A DNA stretch of 64,000 nt from NCBI GenBank assembly GCA_018296165.2, contig JACKQL020000051.1:186001-250000 (forward strand). The letters are read 5' to 3'. Every line of letters starts with the position of its first letter. The stretch's first letter is position 1. This DNA is from Termitomyces sp. T153. Lineage: Eukaryota; Basidiomycota; Agaricomycetes; Agaricales; Lyophyllaceae. Below the pieces are notes generated by a model. That model made no database searches and was not told the origin of the DNA. It saw nothing but the letters and a program-made list of their open reading frames with translations. A program made the position numbers and the translations under genes. Below, one piece after another: positions 22,990-35,352 of the stretch.

Positions 22990-23640
22990 TCATTTCGATT
23001 GTAAATGAGAATACGATGCAGTATGATCCGGGGTCCCGTCATAGAAAAGGAATAGTTTCCTGGGAGCTGCAGCGTGGAAAAGAGGATAAGAACCCCGTTG
23101 CCTCCTGACGAAGAGTCCGATTCGCTTTATACCGAAGCGCGTGAAACCGCCGAACTTCCTTAGAGAGGCGATCGTCGCAACCAAGGAGCTCAAGAACGCA
23201 TTCTGTGACAGTGATCTGGAAGACATATAGATTAGTTTGGGATGCTTTCCCACAATTTGTACCATTCTTAGCACAAAGACCCAGGAAAATGGAAAAAGAT
23301 TGCATGAACGGGGATAATGCAACAGTTTGGAGACCCGTAAATAGGTCTCAAGCTCTTCAACCGATCTTATGGTACGTACACTGGTTCCTAGCTTGTAAAT
23401 CTTTGCTGCCACATCGGTGACCTGGTAATTCACTGGATCAGTAGCAAACTCGCTACTATTAAGTGCCATAGGTCTGTGACCGTCTGGGCAGATATCTTCT
23501 CCCCTCTTTCAGTAGAAATGAAAACCGCCACGCAGGGGATATCGCGATTTTCCTTCAAGTTCGACTCTTGGCTAGGCTGATGGTCGCCACTCACGGCTAT
23601 GAAAGGAGCTGCCACTGAACCTGTAAGGGCTCATATTAGC
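22990..23640 (-). CDS. Hypothetical spliced gene, family not recognised
   Basis: Minus-strand frames with GT/AG signals suggest exons at about 23632-23440 (SVAAPFIAVSGDHQPSQE through GEKISAQTVTDLWHL), then VTDVAAKIYKLGTSVRTIRS and VEELETYL. A last part follows (either SLSQNAFLSSLVATIASLR or ITVTECVLELLGCDDRLSKE, depending on the splice site). I could not settle the exon phases. No domain is recognised; the protein looks helical and soluble. It could be a real single-copy gene or a remnant. Confidence 0.3.
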
Positions 23641-24001
23641 ATATGTCTGCAGGATCGATCACTAGACGTGTTTGGTCAAGACATGTAGGATTTCAGACAT
23701 GTGCCGTTCGAGTAAAGCACACATAGGTCACGATGTTCGAAACTCGGGTCAACAACAGGTTGTGTGGCAACCTTAAGTTCTAGGTTATTCACAGTTATTG
23801 TTTGGTAAAACTTGGTCTAGATGATGCTCAGATCTGATCAATGCTGGATTTAGCTGAGTTCACGGTCTCATTGTGAAAGGGTAAAGAATACATGTAGTAG
23901 TTTCCAAAATATAATATAATAATATTGATCATGGATACATATGGAGCGGAGCTTCAAATTTTTCGCCCAAATCCATCGGACGTTTGCTTGCTGCACCAAC
24001 T
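23641..24001. other. Upstream region of NUP85
   Basis: This 361-bp AT-rich stretch presumably holds the NUP85 promoter and the 5' end of the minus-strand hypothetical gene. No clear element is seen apart from an AT run near 23910-23925. Confidence 0.35.
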
Positions 24002-26672
24002 ATGCAAACAGAGAGTAACTTGAATCTTCTACCTCCTCTGGTAGAATCCGGGGACGTAGACGGTCTTGCAAGTGCAGGACAAGTGCTTTCGTCGACCTGG
24101 TCGCCATTGGACGCGTCGCTAGCAATATCTGTAACAAGTGCAGTGTGTTGACTTTATATGCCCTTGAGAAGCAACCACTCAGAAAGATCTTCAGAATCCA
24201 TCAGGCTCCCGAAATGGGAGCTCTGACAAACAGCCGATCTACTTTGCGAGTTTGGATATGGCACCATCCTCGGAGAGGCGCCTCGTGCGTGTTTTAGTCC
24301 TGTCTTTTCGAATGTGGCTTAATGGACTGATGTAGTTCATCACGGATACCCTTGTCATATTTTCAGCCTTTCAGAAAGTAGTGGAAACATCAAAAGAACA
24401 CGAACATGGATGGTCCGTATCATGAAGCCTAAGTAAATCACTTTTCGCCCTAATGGGATCTGGCAGGCTTCTACGCGATGAGAATGTGAATATATTTCGA
24501 AAGTTAGCGATTGACTACGTGAATTTTATAAAGGAATGTTGGATACACGCTTCTGTGCGCCATTGACTCGACTAACTACCTTCCCGTCTGATCTTTGTTT
24601 TGTACAGCAACCAATAACGCACTTGGATGGACCACCACAATTCAGTAGTGACCATTATCGAAGTCTGTACACCTGTTTCTCTTTGTTCATCGTACTCTAC
24701 CTCGCAGAGCCTGGGTATGAGGATGCGCCTGTCGGGGATGATCTCATGGAGTGGCTCAACTCGAATTTCATTGAACCTTCGACGGAAGAAGGTGATCATT
24801 TGAGCTCCCTCGATCGCTCTTGGGAAGATGAGAATTTTTGGCCCTATCTCACGAGGTGAGCTTGAAAGAAAACCATAGACCTTTTGGAGAGCTGTAATCC
24901 CTTTAGGGCCACGCTACGCGGCCTTTCAAAAGCATCCTTATTCTTCTTGGGGGTTCTATCGCAGCATCCGTCAGAAGATTTGCGATCTCTTACCAAGTTA
25001 TTAGCACCTTTGATTGAATCTCAACCTCGTCTACACCACTACTCCTCCGAAAGGGATTTTGCGTACGCATCGCGGAGGTGGAATGACAGAGTTAAAGCTC
25101 TTCGTATCGAAATGGAACGCGTTTCAGAAGACAAAAGATTCGATGGTTTTGATAATTGGTGGGATAGCCTCAGTGATATTGTTGGTATCTTGGAAGGAAG
25201 AGCAGAAGTTGTCATGCGGGTATGCAAAGAACTCGGCTCAGACTGGAAAGAAATTTGCGCTGCTTGGGGGGTCTTTGTTAATGTTCGGCTTCGCAGGCAA
25301 GATCTCCCGTGCGTGTTTTCTCTTAAGCTCGGAGGCTTCTTCGAATATTCGGAACTGATCCTTCTGGTTTGTTCAGAGATGTAGTATCACAGGTCTTCCA
25401 TGAATTGCTCCCCGATCCGACCAGCTTGGAGGACATGATACACGCTGCGTTAATCTCTGGAGAGCCTCACAAAGTTTTGGAGCATGCCTACAAGCTTGAT
25501 AGGTGGTTATCGGCTCATTTGGCCGATTTTATGGTGCCTTTTCAATTAATAGAGGCAGAATCTGATGAGTGAGTGATTTTTTCCTGTTCTTTCTCGCCGT
25601 TTACCTATAGAAAAGAAAGATCCGGTACATCTCTGCGTGACTATTATATACTTGAATATGCCGGGTATCTCCACTCAGACCCGGCACTTTGGAGAGTTAT
25701 GGTAGACTACATGTACTCCTGTGGGGACGTGGGAAAGCTTCAGGCAGATGAAGTTCTACTTCGTGTTCCCCTTCGACTTGGAGAAAACGGTCCTCATCGG
25801 GAGACCCAATCAGGCGACATAGCAATTATCCTCAAGGATGTCAGCCAGACATGTCTCACATATCGACGTGAGCTTGTTAGGCGGACGGTTTGCAAAGTTG
25901 GTAGAACTAGGGTACTCTGCAAGTTGGTCGCTCACAGGAACATCGTGAATATTGTAGATTGCCGCTCAAACAATGGTGTCGAGGAAGGAATACGGTCTGG
26001 CCACTGCATATAGCATCTCTGCTGAAGATTGGCCAGGACTCGGGCGTGTTGTCGAGCGAGTCCTTGAAGAATACATCACGAACGGTGTGAACTCATTTTA
26101 TCATGACTTTGTAAGCTAATTTATCTACTGAAACCATCAGGAGCCTCGATTTTCATGAACTATGCGTCTGGCATCGCTCCATCGGTACATGAACTTCGAA
26201 ACCGCCCAACGAATCGGAGCATATTTACCTACCGCCTCTCATTTGTAGTCCGTTATGCACATTATCACCAGTTGGTCGAAAGGCGCGAGCTGCAAGATGC
26301 AGCAGCAGATCTCGTGGCCATGTTCCGAGAAGACTTGACACCAAAGTCTTGGTGGGCCGTCCTGCTCTCCGATTCTATCCCACTTTTACAGGAGGGTGCG
26401 TGCAGCTCAAGTTATATGTCCTTCCCCTTTGAACTTGTTTTTTGTCAGAATCGGCTTTATTGTTCTCACCCGCAAGTGCATCCGAGCTTCTGCGAAGGCT
26501 GGAGGAAATTTTTGTGATGACATCTCAAGGTGCTGGAGAAAAGTATCTTTCTGTCTTAAGACGGTCACTTGGAGCGAAAGGTAATTCCTTTCAAGAGAGA
26601 GATGCCCTCGAGCAGCTTAAAATTGTGCGGCTGGCTCTGGCCAGGTACTTTGGCCGATGCACTCCCAATTAG
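24002..26672 (+). CDS. NUP85: Nucleoporin Nup85 (Y-complex)
   Basis: Nup85 is an alpha-helical scaffold protein of the Y (Nup84/Nup107-160) complex of the nuclear pore and binds Seh1. Eleven exons join in phase to 709 residues: 24002-24130, 24183-24284, 24336-24412, 24467-24554, 24608-24855, 24907-25308, 25377-25568, 25611-25896, 25958-26084, 26141-26395, 26449-26672. Recognisable blocks are NIFRKLAIDYVNFIKECW, RATLRGLSKASLFFLGVLSQ, FDNWWDSLSDIVGILEGRAE, RDYYILEYAGYLHSDPALW, VDYMYSCGDVGKLQADEVLL, YGLATAYSISAEDWPGLGRV and the C-terminal LRRLEEIFVMTSQGAGEKYL. Length and helical repeats match fungal Nup85. The start is the ATG before MQTESNLNLLPPLVESGDVD. Every splice site is GT-AG. Confidence 0.9.
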
Positions 26673-27213
26673 GCGCTGATTTTGTTGTACACTTGTCTAG
26701 TATTTCCAAAAAAAAACGGACTTCGGATGCAATAGAGGTCGCATTTAAGTCTGAACTTACGCTGTTGCAAGTTGGTATTTGCATTGAGTCCTTACTCAAA
26801 GGACTATATTACCAGGTTTAGCCAGTGGGGGTCGTGATCCCACTTACGATAGGTTGTTTAGGTCATTCCTACCTTGGGGGACACGTCTCACTTCGAAGTG
26901 TCTTCTCGCGAAACGAGTATCGAAGCCGTCACTTTTGGCTATTTCCCAATCAGACCACATCTAGGTTACGGACGGCTTCTCTCCTTAACACAATGCTTGT
27001 GATACCTGACATCAATGCGAGTGCATGAGATATCTGACATAAGACGCTCCTCGAATGAGATCTCATCGGATTCCGTCGCTCTGGCTGCCTTCCGTTATTG
27101 GGTAGTTGGTAAAGTCCAGAGCCTGCGAACATGTTGGGTTTGGCCTTAAATATGTAGGTGGAAGTCGAGCGCCCTCAGAACATACCCCACTCGCAATAAA
27201 CAGCTCTCCCACC
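26673..27213. other. Intergenic stretch, no gene seen
   Basis: Only short frames occur. The 3' untranslated region of NUP85 and the promoter of the small cysteine-rich gene must lie here. Confidence 0.4.
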
Positions 27214-27555
27214 ATGTGCTTCATGCTCTTCATGTATGATCAATACTCTTGCAACCACCGCGTCCTGACAAAGCGTGAGAAGGTGAGCGACTTACAGACC
27301 AGGCCTATGTATGCCTCCACTTACCTCAGGTGTTCAGGTCGACTGCAATGGCGAATACTGTATTTACAGTCGTAACCACCTGAAAACAAAGCACGACTGC
27401 AAAGACCGCTGTCCTCGCACGTGAGCATTTTCGCCTTTTACAGGTTGCGCTGATCATGTTCTGATGTGAAATGTGAAAGTCGCATGATGGAGCAGCCGTT
27501 TATTCAGAGCACTTCCGAGTCTAGATGTCCATCGTGCATCTACGGCATCCATTAA
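27214..27555 (+). CDS. Small cysteine-rich protein, three exons
   Basis: Three exons (27214-27282, 27338-27420, 27480-27555) with GT-AG introns of 55 and 59 bp give a 75-residue protein. It begins MCFMLFMYDQYSCNHRVLTK, continues VDCNGEYCIYSRNHLKTKHD and ends SRCPSCIYGIH. Cysteines and histidines follow a C-x2-H...C-x4-C...H-x3-H-x-C-x3-C...C-x2-C style pattern, suggesting a small metal-binding fold. No signal peptide or membrane segment is evident. Similar short proteins with a C-(G/N)-H motif near the N-terminus, a central CN...C-x-YS and a final CPxC occur in fungi without known function (from memory). The exon phases agree throughout, which supports a real gene. Confidence 0.65.
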
Positions 27556-28367
27556 TCGATGACTTTTCGAACTCATGGTACAGCTTCGCCTGGAAAATTG
27601 TTCCACATCGAGCCGTTTAACGATGACTTATAGTTGCGTCGGCGTCAATTGCATGACTGAATTCGATTGTCCAGCAGAGCCTTATCACTTCCTATTTATA
27701 CAATCCAAATTCCTGGTTTCTTCAGATACTTGTCATGTATACACATTATTAAATTACTGACTCTGACACTCTGTGCTTGGAGTATCAATGACTGCTGTGA
27801 CAGCCTATTCAAGAGGTTTTGTCGAGTGGACTTCTCAATACTCATCAAGATATTTAATCGAGTGCACACTGCAGGCAGTGAATTCGTTTATTTCGCATAT
27901 TTTTTTGCACAGTGAATGCGATGAAAGAGATTCGAGGCCAGAGGACTTGTACAGTCCCTACAAAAAATTCTCATCCCTAGAGTCCATCGACATCCCTAGA
28001 GTCCGCCCCCATGAACCTCGGAGGACTGAGCCTGATATTTACGTTGAATCGACGATGGTGTTTGTCTTACTGCGTGAAGATTCTTCTCCCCGTATCCGTC
28101 TCTTCAGCCGAAATTATTCCAATTCCATAGTCAGAAATGTCCTGCAAGTCTGCCATGGATTTGAATTCCTGGGCCCCAGTTGTCATCAATGCCTTATTCG
28201 GCAATCACGTGGCTCACGTCATTCAAGCCGTGGACATACTGGACGGCAAAAACAAGTGACCCGAGTCTTTCAAAGCTGTTGTACTTGTCCACGATCGACT
28301 TTCCCTTCCTCCCTTGCTCTCCCTCATACCATACAGCTATACAGAGACTCTGCGAGCTCTTATATTG
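27556..28367. other. Intergenic region upstream of the F-BAR/RhoGAP gene
   Basis: An open frame at 27773-28417 lacks any recognisable domain and runs into the RhoGAP 5' region. A pyrimidine-rich tract at 28300-28325, typical of fungal promoters, lies just upstream of the chosen start codon. No separate gene is supported. Confidence 0.35.
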
Positions 28368-31046
28368 ATGATAGAGGACGGTTACCTATCAAGTGCTTGG
28401 GAGGGAGATCAGTTTGATTTTCAGAACAGTGCTGGCCATGGGAGGCCGCAGCTACGAACCTTCGAGCCGGCGGAGACATCATCCTCGAGCACTCGCTTGA
28501 ATTCGACGTCACCGATACCTTCGAGGACAAGCGTAGATTCAGCGGGGCAAGTATCGACATCACGGTGGCAGGAGAGCCCGACCACCCACATGACGACGCT
28601 GGAGCGACGCGACAATGCATTGACAACTCACAGCGAACAAGTAGCTCTTGTGGAACCTACATTCGACGAGAGTGTGCTTAGAGCTTTATGCGACCTGGAC
28701 GTGAGTCTCTTTGTTGTGTTGGTTGCCACAAAAGCTCATGTGATGTTGAAGTGTGGAGTGCCACTACTCCTCGATCGAATAAAACAGAGCATGATATCGT
28801 GTAGGGTATGTGAACTATGTCTCTATTTGACTAACATGGCTTCTGACTGCCTGGACAGGAAGCCTCAACATTTTTCAAGAAACGGGCTGCTATGGAAGAG
28901 GAGTACGGCAAAAACATGCAGAAGCTTGCACGGTCAACTGCAGAAATCTATTCCATGAATGATGGAAAGGCTGGGTGAGCGCTTCCTTTGCTCTGTCCGG
29001 CGGGACAATATTTTCATTTACATGCTCAGATCTTTCGTATCTGCATGGCATGGAACGTTGCGGGTCCACGAGATGATGGCGGAGAACAGATTGCGTTTTG
29101 CACAACGATTAAATGAAATGAGCGAGGAGCTTGCGAATCTGTCGAAGGAAGTCGAGAAGAATCGGAAGCAGGTATGATTGCAGCGTACACTGATTTATGT
29201 TGCAAAGGCTCACAACCGGAGTAGACGAAGGAACTTGCAACCCGATATGAGCGAGCACTACAGGAGTCAGAGACTTCTACAGAGAAGTGCAAAAATCGGT
29301 TGGATATCACTTCCGAGGAGTTGGAACGTGTTCTCCTTCAGAAGGAGGGTGAATCTCTCAAAGACAACGTGGTACAGAGTCGGGCAGGTAATACAGGTGG
29401 GAAGAGGGCAATTGGGAAGGCAGTAGGTGGTCTCCTACTGAAAAGCAAAAATCCGGGGAATGTTCGTGATTATCTCCGTTTCATCGCGATATTAATCTTC
29501 AATGTGACTCCTTTTACAGATACAACGACAAGAGGATGACATCCGGTCAAAGGTGTCCACTGCATCCGATGTATACCGAAAGGCGATGATTGATACACAA
29601 ACAATGAGGCAGGAATATTTCAACTTTCAATTACCTCGAATACTTCGTGTACGATTTTCCACTGCTTACAAAGTTGGCACAGGATTCTGATCTTCTTCTA
29701 GTCGCTTAAGGAGTGTACAGACGAGATAGATCTCGGGACTCAGTATCATTTAACCCGATACGCGTTTCTATTCGAGAGTATAGTCCTTAGTGATGGGTCT
29801 ATCCTAGTACCTCCACGAGAAGAAGGTATCTTCGAATTCCGTCCTTTGTGTTTCAATTATCTGGCTCATGAAATTATGCGTTGCGTAGGACTAGGTCTTA
29901 AGGCCTCAATCGAATCCATAGACAACCGTAGTGACTTCCGTATCTATATGCAGAATTACGCGTATGCTCGCGGGGGTGTCTTGCGTGGTCCACGTCGCGA
30001 AGGTCCTATTGAAGAAGGCTTCGTAAGTCTCCGCATCACTACTGGAGACCAGAACTTGAGGATTTTTACCATCACAGCTTCCCCCGATACCGAGACACGA
30101 TATCGACAAACATATCTCATCAAACGGTGTGAACATGAATGGTGGTCTGCATGGTGTACCTGCTTCGGGTCGGCCGACGTTCGGTGTTGACCTCGCGGAG
30201 CAGATGGTGCGGGACAACGTGGATTTGCCTCCGATTTTGCCAAAGTGTTGTCAAGCAATTGAGAAGTATGGTTTGCAGACCCAGGGAATTTATCGGATAA
30301 GTGGAATGACGAGCAAGGTGGCGAAGTTGAGACAGAAACTGGATCAGGGTGAGTGTCTTTGTATTTCTCTTTATCGTTGCCATGGTCTGGAAATAATTAT
30401 GGCCAACGCGTTCTATGTAGACCTCAACGCTGTAGACTTGGACGCGTCAGAATGGTCTGGAGATATCAATACCGTTGCGAGTGCAATTAAAGGATGGCTG
30501 CGAGACCTCCCGGATCCTCTGCTGACATTTAGCCTGCACCAAGGGTTCATTGAAGCAGCGAGTACGTGTAGCTGGAATTTTATCTTTGTCAGTCAGGGTG
30601 CTTACCTGGCCGCAGAAATCGAGAACGACCGTCTGCGCCACATCCGGTTACACGAACGGGTCAATGAGCTGCCGGATCCAAATTATGCAACGCTTAAGTA
30701 TTTCCTTGGGCACTTGCACCGGTATGTCATATCTTCTGCATCAAGTCCTGATTATTATAATCCCTTGTATTTGTCATTATTTTAGGATAAATCAACATGC
30801 CACAATAAACTCTATGTCAATGCAGAACCTCGCAATCGTATTCGGGCCGACGTTATTCGGCATCTCCCCCACAAGTGCGCACCCGGGCCAAGCAAACGGT
30901 GGCATGGTTGACGCGGCATTACAAAACCTGGTATGTGGGATCACTCACGGTGGGACTGATGTGTCTGATGTATCCAATAGGCAATCGAGACGATTTTGAA
31001 TCACTACAGTGATATCTTTGAAGATGAATCAGAGGTGGCATCCTGA
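28368..31046 (+). CDS. F-BAR and RhoGAP domain protein, Rgd1-like
   Basis: This is a GTPase-activating protein of the fungal Rgd1 type, which binds phosphoinositide membranes through an F-BAR domain and switches off Rho3/Rho4 at growth sites. Thirteen exons join in phase to 663 residues (yeast Rgd1: 666). The exon ends are 28700, 28805, 28974, 29171, 29461, 29648, 29825, 30022, 30348, 30561, 30721, 30930 and 31046. After a Ser/Thr-rich N-terminus come the FCH start (LLLDRIKQSMISCREASTFF, KKRAAMEEEYGKNMQKLAR), the long coiled coil, and TQYHLTRYAFLFESIVLSDG. The RhoGAP domain begins FGVDLAEQMVRDNVDLPPIL and carries the arginine finger in GIYRISG (Arg494). It ends with KGWLRDLPDPLLTF and MSMQNLAIVFGPTLFG. 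The start at 28368 is the first ATG of the open frame after the promoter pyrimidine tract. Confidence 0.92.
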
Positions 31047-31791
31047 TCACCGTTGCTGACTTTGTTGATGATCAAAAGGGAAGGAATCTCAGCCTTCCAG
31101 GAAATCTGTGGACTTTCTTCGGTTCGGCGTCTCTTTCGCTGGTTCTCTATCGTCCCGTTGCCTTTCTTGGATTGGGCATTCATTAACCTTCTTTTGTTTA
31201 TCACCTTCCCATGAATCACCGCTATCTATCCATCTGTCTATTCATGATACCCTCCCGTCTGGTCAATGTCTTTTCTGATCAGCGTAATATCCATCATCTC
31301 CATATGCCCTCTTCCCTCCCTTATCTAGGCGCTGGCATGAACTGGGTCGGGAATGGTCGCATTGCGCCATTATCGCTTGTCTTTTCCCTTAATAGGTGTA
31401 TTTCCCTCTTATTTTAGTGGTACGATATTAATCTAGGAGTATTCTTCGTATGATGGATAAATAAACATGTGTTGGATATTAGTAGATGGATGAATGGATG
31501 GGAATGCTATGATAAAGGAATGCACAGGGACAGCGGCGGTATATATGAAAGTATGTACGTGAGATAACTATGTATCATAAGGAACTACGTGTGCACGGTG
31601 TGGAAAGAACAATCTCCTTGCTACCAGAAAGACACAAGATTCAGTCAGATGCCACGATTTTGAACCATTGTAGATGGGAAAAGTTCAAGGTTTCCCCGAG
31701 CATGTAGGAGCGGACAATCCGGAGATGTGGAGCGTGTGACGACAGAAAGTTCGGTGATTCGATGGGTGGAGCGAGAATTCACAGTGGTGAT
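31047..31791. other. Convergent spacer, no gene seen
   Basis: The stretch lies between the RhoGAP stop and the F-box gene stop. Pyrimidine- and AT-rich pieces resemble 3' untranslated sequence (AATAAAC near 31460). No supported ORF. Confidence 0.45.
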
Positions 31792-32984
31792 CTAGTTTGG
31801 AATCAGGTGCCACAATCCGCCCTCTTGGCGCACCCACTCTGCTTCACTCGGGAAAATGACGCGATGCAACAATGGGCTCGCGCGACCCCATTCGTCGACG
31901 AGCACCAGTTCTTCCTTTGGATCGGGCCGCCCGACGCCATCGACATCTGTTGGGGAGAGGTCGAGCACCTCAAGGACTTGGAGGGCGCTCAGAACGGATG
32001 AGAGCCCCGCGAGGAGTCTCTAGCTTGCCAGAGGCGTTGATCAACACATGGACTTGATTGAAAAAAGAGACAGATACTCACGATACCGGAAAATGCGTAG
32101 TGGAGTGTATGTCGCAGGGCAAGGCGGACACGGAGTCTTTGAACGGTGGGGAAGTGTGTGGAGACGTTCTTGAGGAGGGCGGGGCGGACAGACATGGCTG
32201 AGAGATCGAGGTAGCGGAGTGGAAGCGCCGTGAGCGTCATCCGTGGTAGATTCTCTCTGGTGACGTCTGAATCCTGGCCGACAAGGGCAAGAGCCTGTAC
32301 GGGTCTACCAGGAAGGAGTGTAGCGGCGGCATCGGCGGCACCACGAAAGGATGAGAGGTCTGGGATGGCCCATGGAGGCAGATGAAGAGGAGTGTGGTGG
32401 TCGGGAAGCTTAAGGTGGCGGAGTGCGGGCGTTGAAGCAAGGAAAACAGGAAGCACAGAGGTGTAATGCTGCACACCCTTTATATAGTCTGCCCCAAGTG
32501 AGCAATGGCGCAGGCGCGGGAGGTGTGAGTCCCGGATTACATATTCGATCGTGTGCATCTCAGATCCTGTGGGCGCATGGACCATGAAGTTCGCGGGGCC
32601 CAGGAATAGCTCCAATGATTCAAGAAAAGTAAGAAGACGTAGCGTTTGCGAGATTTCGGTGCAAGCTGGGATTAGTGAATTCGATATTGGCGAACCTGGG
32701 TTTACAGCGTGCCACCGAATTTGAAGTTTTCGAGTGTTCTCGAAGAGATAACTACGGCGTAGCATCGAATCACACCATCGTAATGTCCTCCAGGGTTGCG
32801 GTGAAGATTCGCTGAGTGTATCGTTAAGTGAGATTGAAGAATACATAATCCTCTCGGCGATGCATCTGAAGTGGTGGGAAACGCGTGCGATAATGGCAAG
32901 CGTATTAGGATAGCAGCAAGAGAAGATGGTAAGGAGGATCTCGTTGGGCAAGCACGGGAAGGCAACGTTGGGCATAGCCGCCAT
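31792..32984 (-). CDS. F-box protein
   Basis: Two exons (32984-32082 and 32019-31792, intron 62 bp) give 376 residues. The N-terminus has an F-box: FPCLPNEILLTIFSCCYPNT then LAIIARVSHHFRCIAERIMY, which binds Skp1 in SCF ubiquitin ligases. The rest has irregular leucine-rich-repeat-like pieces (LPRLRHCSLG, ALRHLKLPD, LPLRYLDLSAM, ALQVLEVLDLSPTDVDG), as in the large, rapidly evolving F-box families of Agaricomycetes. Joining exon 2 at AG|AGA keeps the phase and adds an LRR-like end. The substrate is unknown. This is the last host gene before the transposon block. Confidence 0.85.
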
Positions 32985-33205
32985 TACAGCAATGGACTTC
33001 TTTCATGGAGCACTGAGGACTATTTATGAAGCGGCGGATTGTCGGCACATCGTTCAGGGCGAATCGTCGGCGACGGAGCATCGACGGGTGATTTTTCGAA
33101 GATGTCGTTCTCTTATATGTAGGTCCCTGATTCCTTGTGGTACAGATCATAATGTATGTAGATGAAGTCCTGGCCGCTTAGCGAAGCTACAGATGGGATA
33201 AAACT

Positions 33206-33410
33206 ACAGTGGAACCGCTCACTTATAACCGATAACACGGGCCTTAGAACTATGGGTTTTGGCCATCCACAGACTTGGTTCGCAGGGAAGTGGGATAGCC
33301 TTCCGATACCCGGGTCATGACCGATAGTTTGCTTATAGCAAATACATCAGGAAATTGAGCAAATACATCAGGAAATTGAGCACATACATCAGGAAATTGT
33401 CACGTATCAC
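33206..33410. repeat. Possible pogo/Tc1-type transposon terminus with 21-bp tandem repeat
   Basis: The sequence begins CAGTGGAACCGCTCACTTAT, resembling termini of pogo-type DNA transposons (CAGTxGAACC...). Sub-terminal pieces GGGTTTTGGCC and GATACCCGGGTCATGACCG follow. At 33338-33399 a 21-bp unit (GCAAATACATCAGGAAATTGA) is repeated nearly three times. No opposite terminus or transposase was found, so it is a fragment or MITE at best. Confidence 0.35.
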
Positions 33411-34328
33411 ACAAGATATTACGATTCCTTGTATTGAGAGCAATATGTAAAATTATGAATCAGCATTATAGAGCAGTATATGTGTAGATATATACATCAT
33501 TAGCTATTATAACTCCATTAGAGCAGATGTATCAGACTGGGAAGTCTAGTCTAGTCTGATGGGATCAATCTATTGTGGAATGACATAATGACTGGTTGTG
33601 TTGCTCGCTGGTAACCATGTGTATCAAGATGATGATTCTGCTTTATGGCTAGCAGTCTCAAAGGGTAGACACCAATGGTATCACAATGGCAAAAGTAAAT
33701 AGGCAAGTATTCTATCCAGATATGGCACCAACCTCCATTCTTGCTGGCTGGAGAAGAACTCGCAGACTTATTAATGTGGCGGATTTTTTGTCTGTGTTAT
33801 ATTTAAAGAAATTTGAACAAGGGGAATAATTGTAACTCATTTTACTGAATTTTGTATCAATTTGCCAATCAACACATTTCTGTGCTATCCCCATCTGTCT
33901 TGCAGTCAATTGTAGCACTCATCAGCAAGTGTCCTTCAGGTATGAGACATAAAATCATTCAATCTGGATAACTAGATACATGCAAATGTGAAAGATGTAA
34001 TAACAATTAGGACCTTGTTGTTCAGCTGAACACAAATGAGGACTAGTACAAAATCTGTGTATGATATTTAGCTGCAATATCTATACCCAATGTCAGAGAC
34101 ATACTTTGCTGATGATATGTGACATCATCTGTGTCCCAGGATTTGAAGTATCAAATCCCTCACTGGAAGTCTCACTCAAAATCAAAGATATACCTTTTGT
34201 ATCTTGAGGCAATACATACATGCAATTCATAAGGGCAGTAGCAGAACCTGTAAATAACATTATTAGTTGTTGGTTCAATGTAACTTTCAGAGACATACTA
34301 CTGAGTGAGGTAAGAAGAATGGGGTGCC
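33411..34328. other. AT-rich decayed sequence, no gene
   Basis: This is almost free of CpG and rich in short direct words. It is the pre-existing locus into which the solo LTR at 34329 was inserted; no coding potential is recognised. Confidence 0.4.
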
Positions 34329-35352
34329 TGTCAGGTTCCACTGCCCATGGGGGCTCAGCTACACTGGGTGAGTCCTTACTAGGTGGACACAATGGCCTGC
34401 ACTTATAACCTAGTGCTCTGGGGTTGGTGTGGATTTCAGACACTTGCAAGGGGGAGCTCGGGGAAGCAGTCCGAGCAAGTCTGGGGTGGTCTGGGGAAGT
34501 CTAAGACCAAGTATATTAAATGTTGGGCTTAGGTGGGTGTCAAGTGCAAGTTTGTAAGTGAGTGTATGGGCTGTGGGGTAAGTGGAAGCTTTGCAAGTGA
34601 TGGGGGTGGAGCCAGAGTTTGATGGGGAATCAGTCAGGAGTGATGGGCTCTGGAGCCAAGCATAGGGTTGTAGCATGCGTGTGGAGTTTGTGATAACATC
34701 AGGGTTGAAAGGGACTTAGGAACAATAAAGGAAACAGAGACAGGTGAGATGAGATGGAACTGAGAAAGGAAATAGATTTGAGGCTAATAGTAGAAACAGA
34801 GACAAGACTAGGAAACAGAGAAAAACATGAGACACAAGTGACTGAGTAAAGTAGGTAAGGCAATATCAAGACTAGAGTACAGAATGTTACTCTATGTTTT
34901 TATATACTAGCTACTGGACCTTATATGGGGGTGGAGGGCACAATGGCAGGGCTTGTTGGAGCCATGTGGGGTTGACAGGTGTTGGCTCTGATTGGAGGGT
35001 GGGCCATGGTGATACTCTGATGAGAACATGGTCTGTCCCATAGCCATTGGGGAACTCCAGAGTGGTCATGTGGGTTGCAAGGGTGGTTGAGTGATGTATG
35101 CCTGTGCCAGGGGAAGTGTTGGAGAGGCTTGGGGGCCTTGTAGACAAGAGGGGGAGCTGAGGAGGCCCACAGGGGATGTGCCAGGGTTTGCCAGGAGGTT
35201 ATCAGGGTTTGCCAAGGAAGTGTTGGAGTTAGCCAGGGCAGGTGCTGTGGGTCAATGAAGGTTGGGGTGAGTTAAGGGAAGTGTTGGGGGAGGCTCTGGG
35301 GAGGTGGGGTGTCCTGGGGAAAGGTCTGGAGGTGCAGGAGTGGGTCATGATA
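34329..35352 (-). repeat. Solo LTR, family B (minus orientation), TSD GTGCC
   Basis: The sequence starts TGTCAGGTTCCACTG and ends GGTCATGATA; it is the reverse complement of the family B LTR (TGTCATGACC...CCTGACA). Perfect 5-bp duplications GTGCC flank it (34324-34328 and 35353-35357). No internal sequence remains, so it is a solo LTR left by recombination. Confidence 0.88.

Noticed and set aside
27773..28417. 214-codon plus-strand frame before the RhoGAP gene
   Set aside because: Composition is not protein-like, no domain is seen, and it overlaps the RhoGAP first exon in another frame.
15057..33000. Possible secondary-metabolite or defence gene cluster in the gene-rich core
   Set aside because: The genes (ARG1, NUP85, RhoGAP, F-box, M20, RING) are unrelated housekeeping or regulatory genes, with no polyketide, peptide or terpene synthase, transporter or NLR-like domains.
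33338..33400. Short regularly repeated units suggestive of a CRISPR-like array
   Set aside because: Units are directly adjacent without spacers, in a eukaryotic repeat context; it is a simple tandem repeat.
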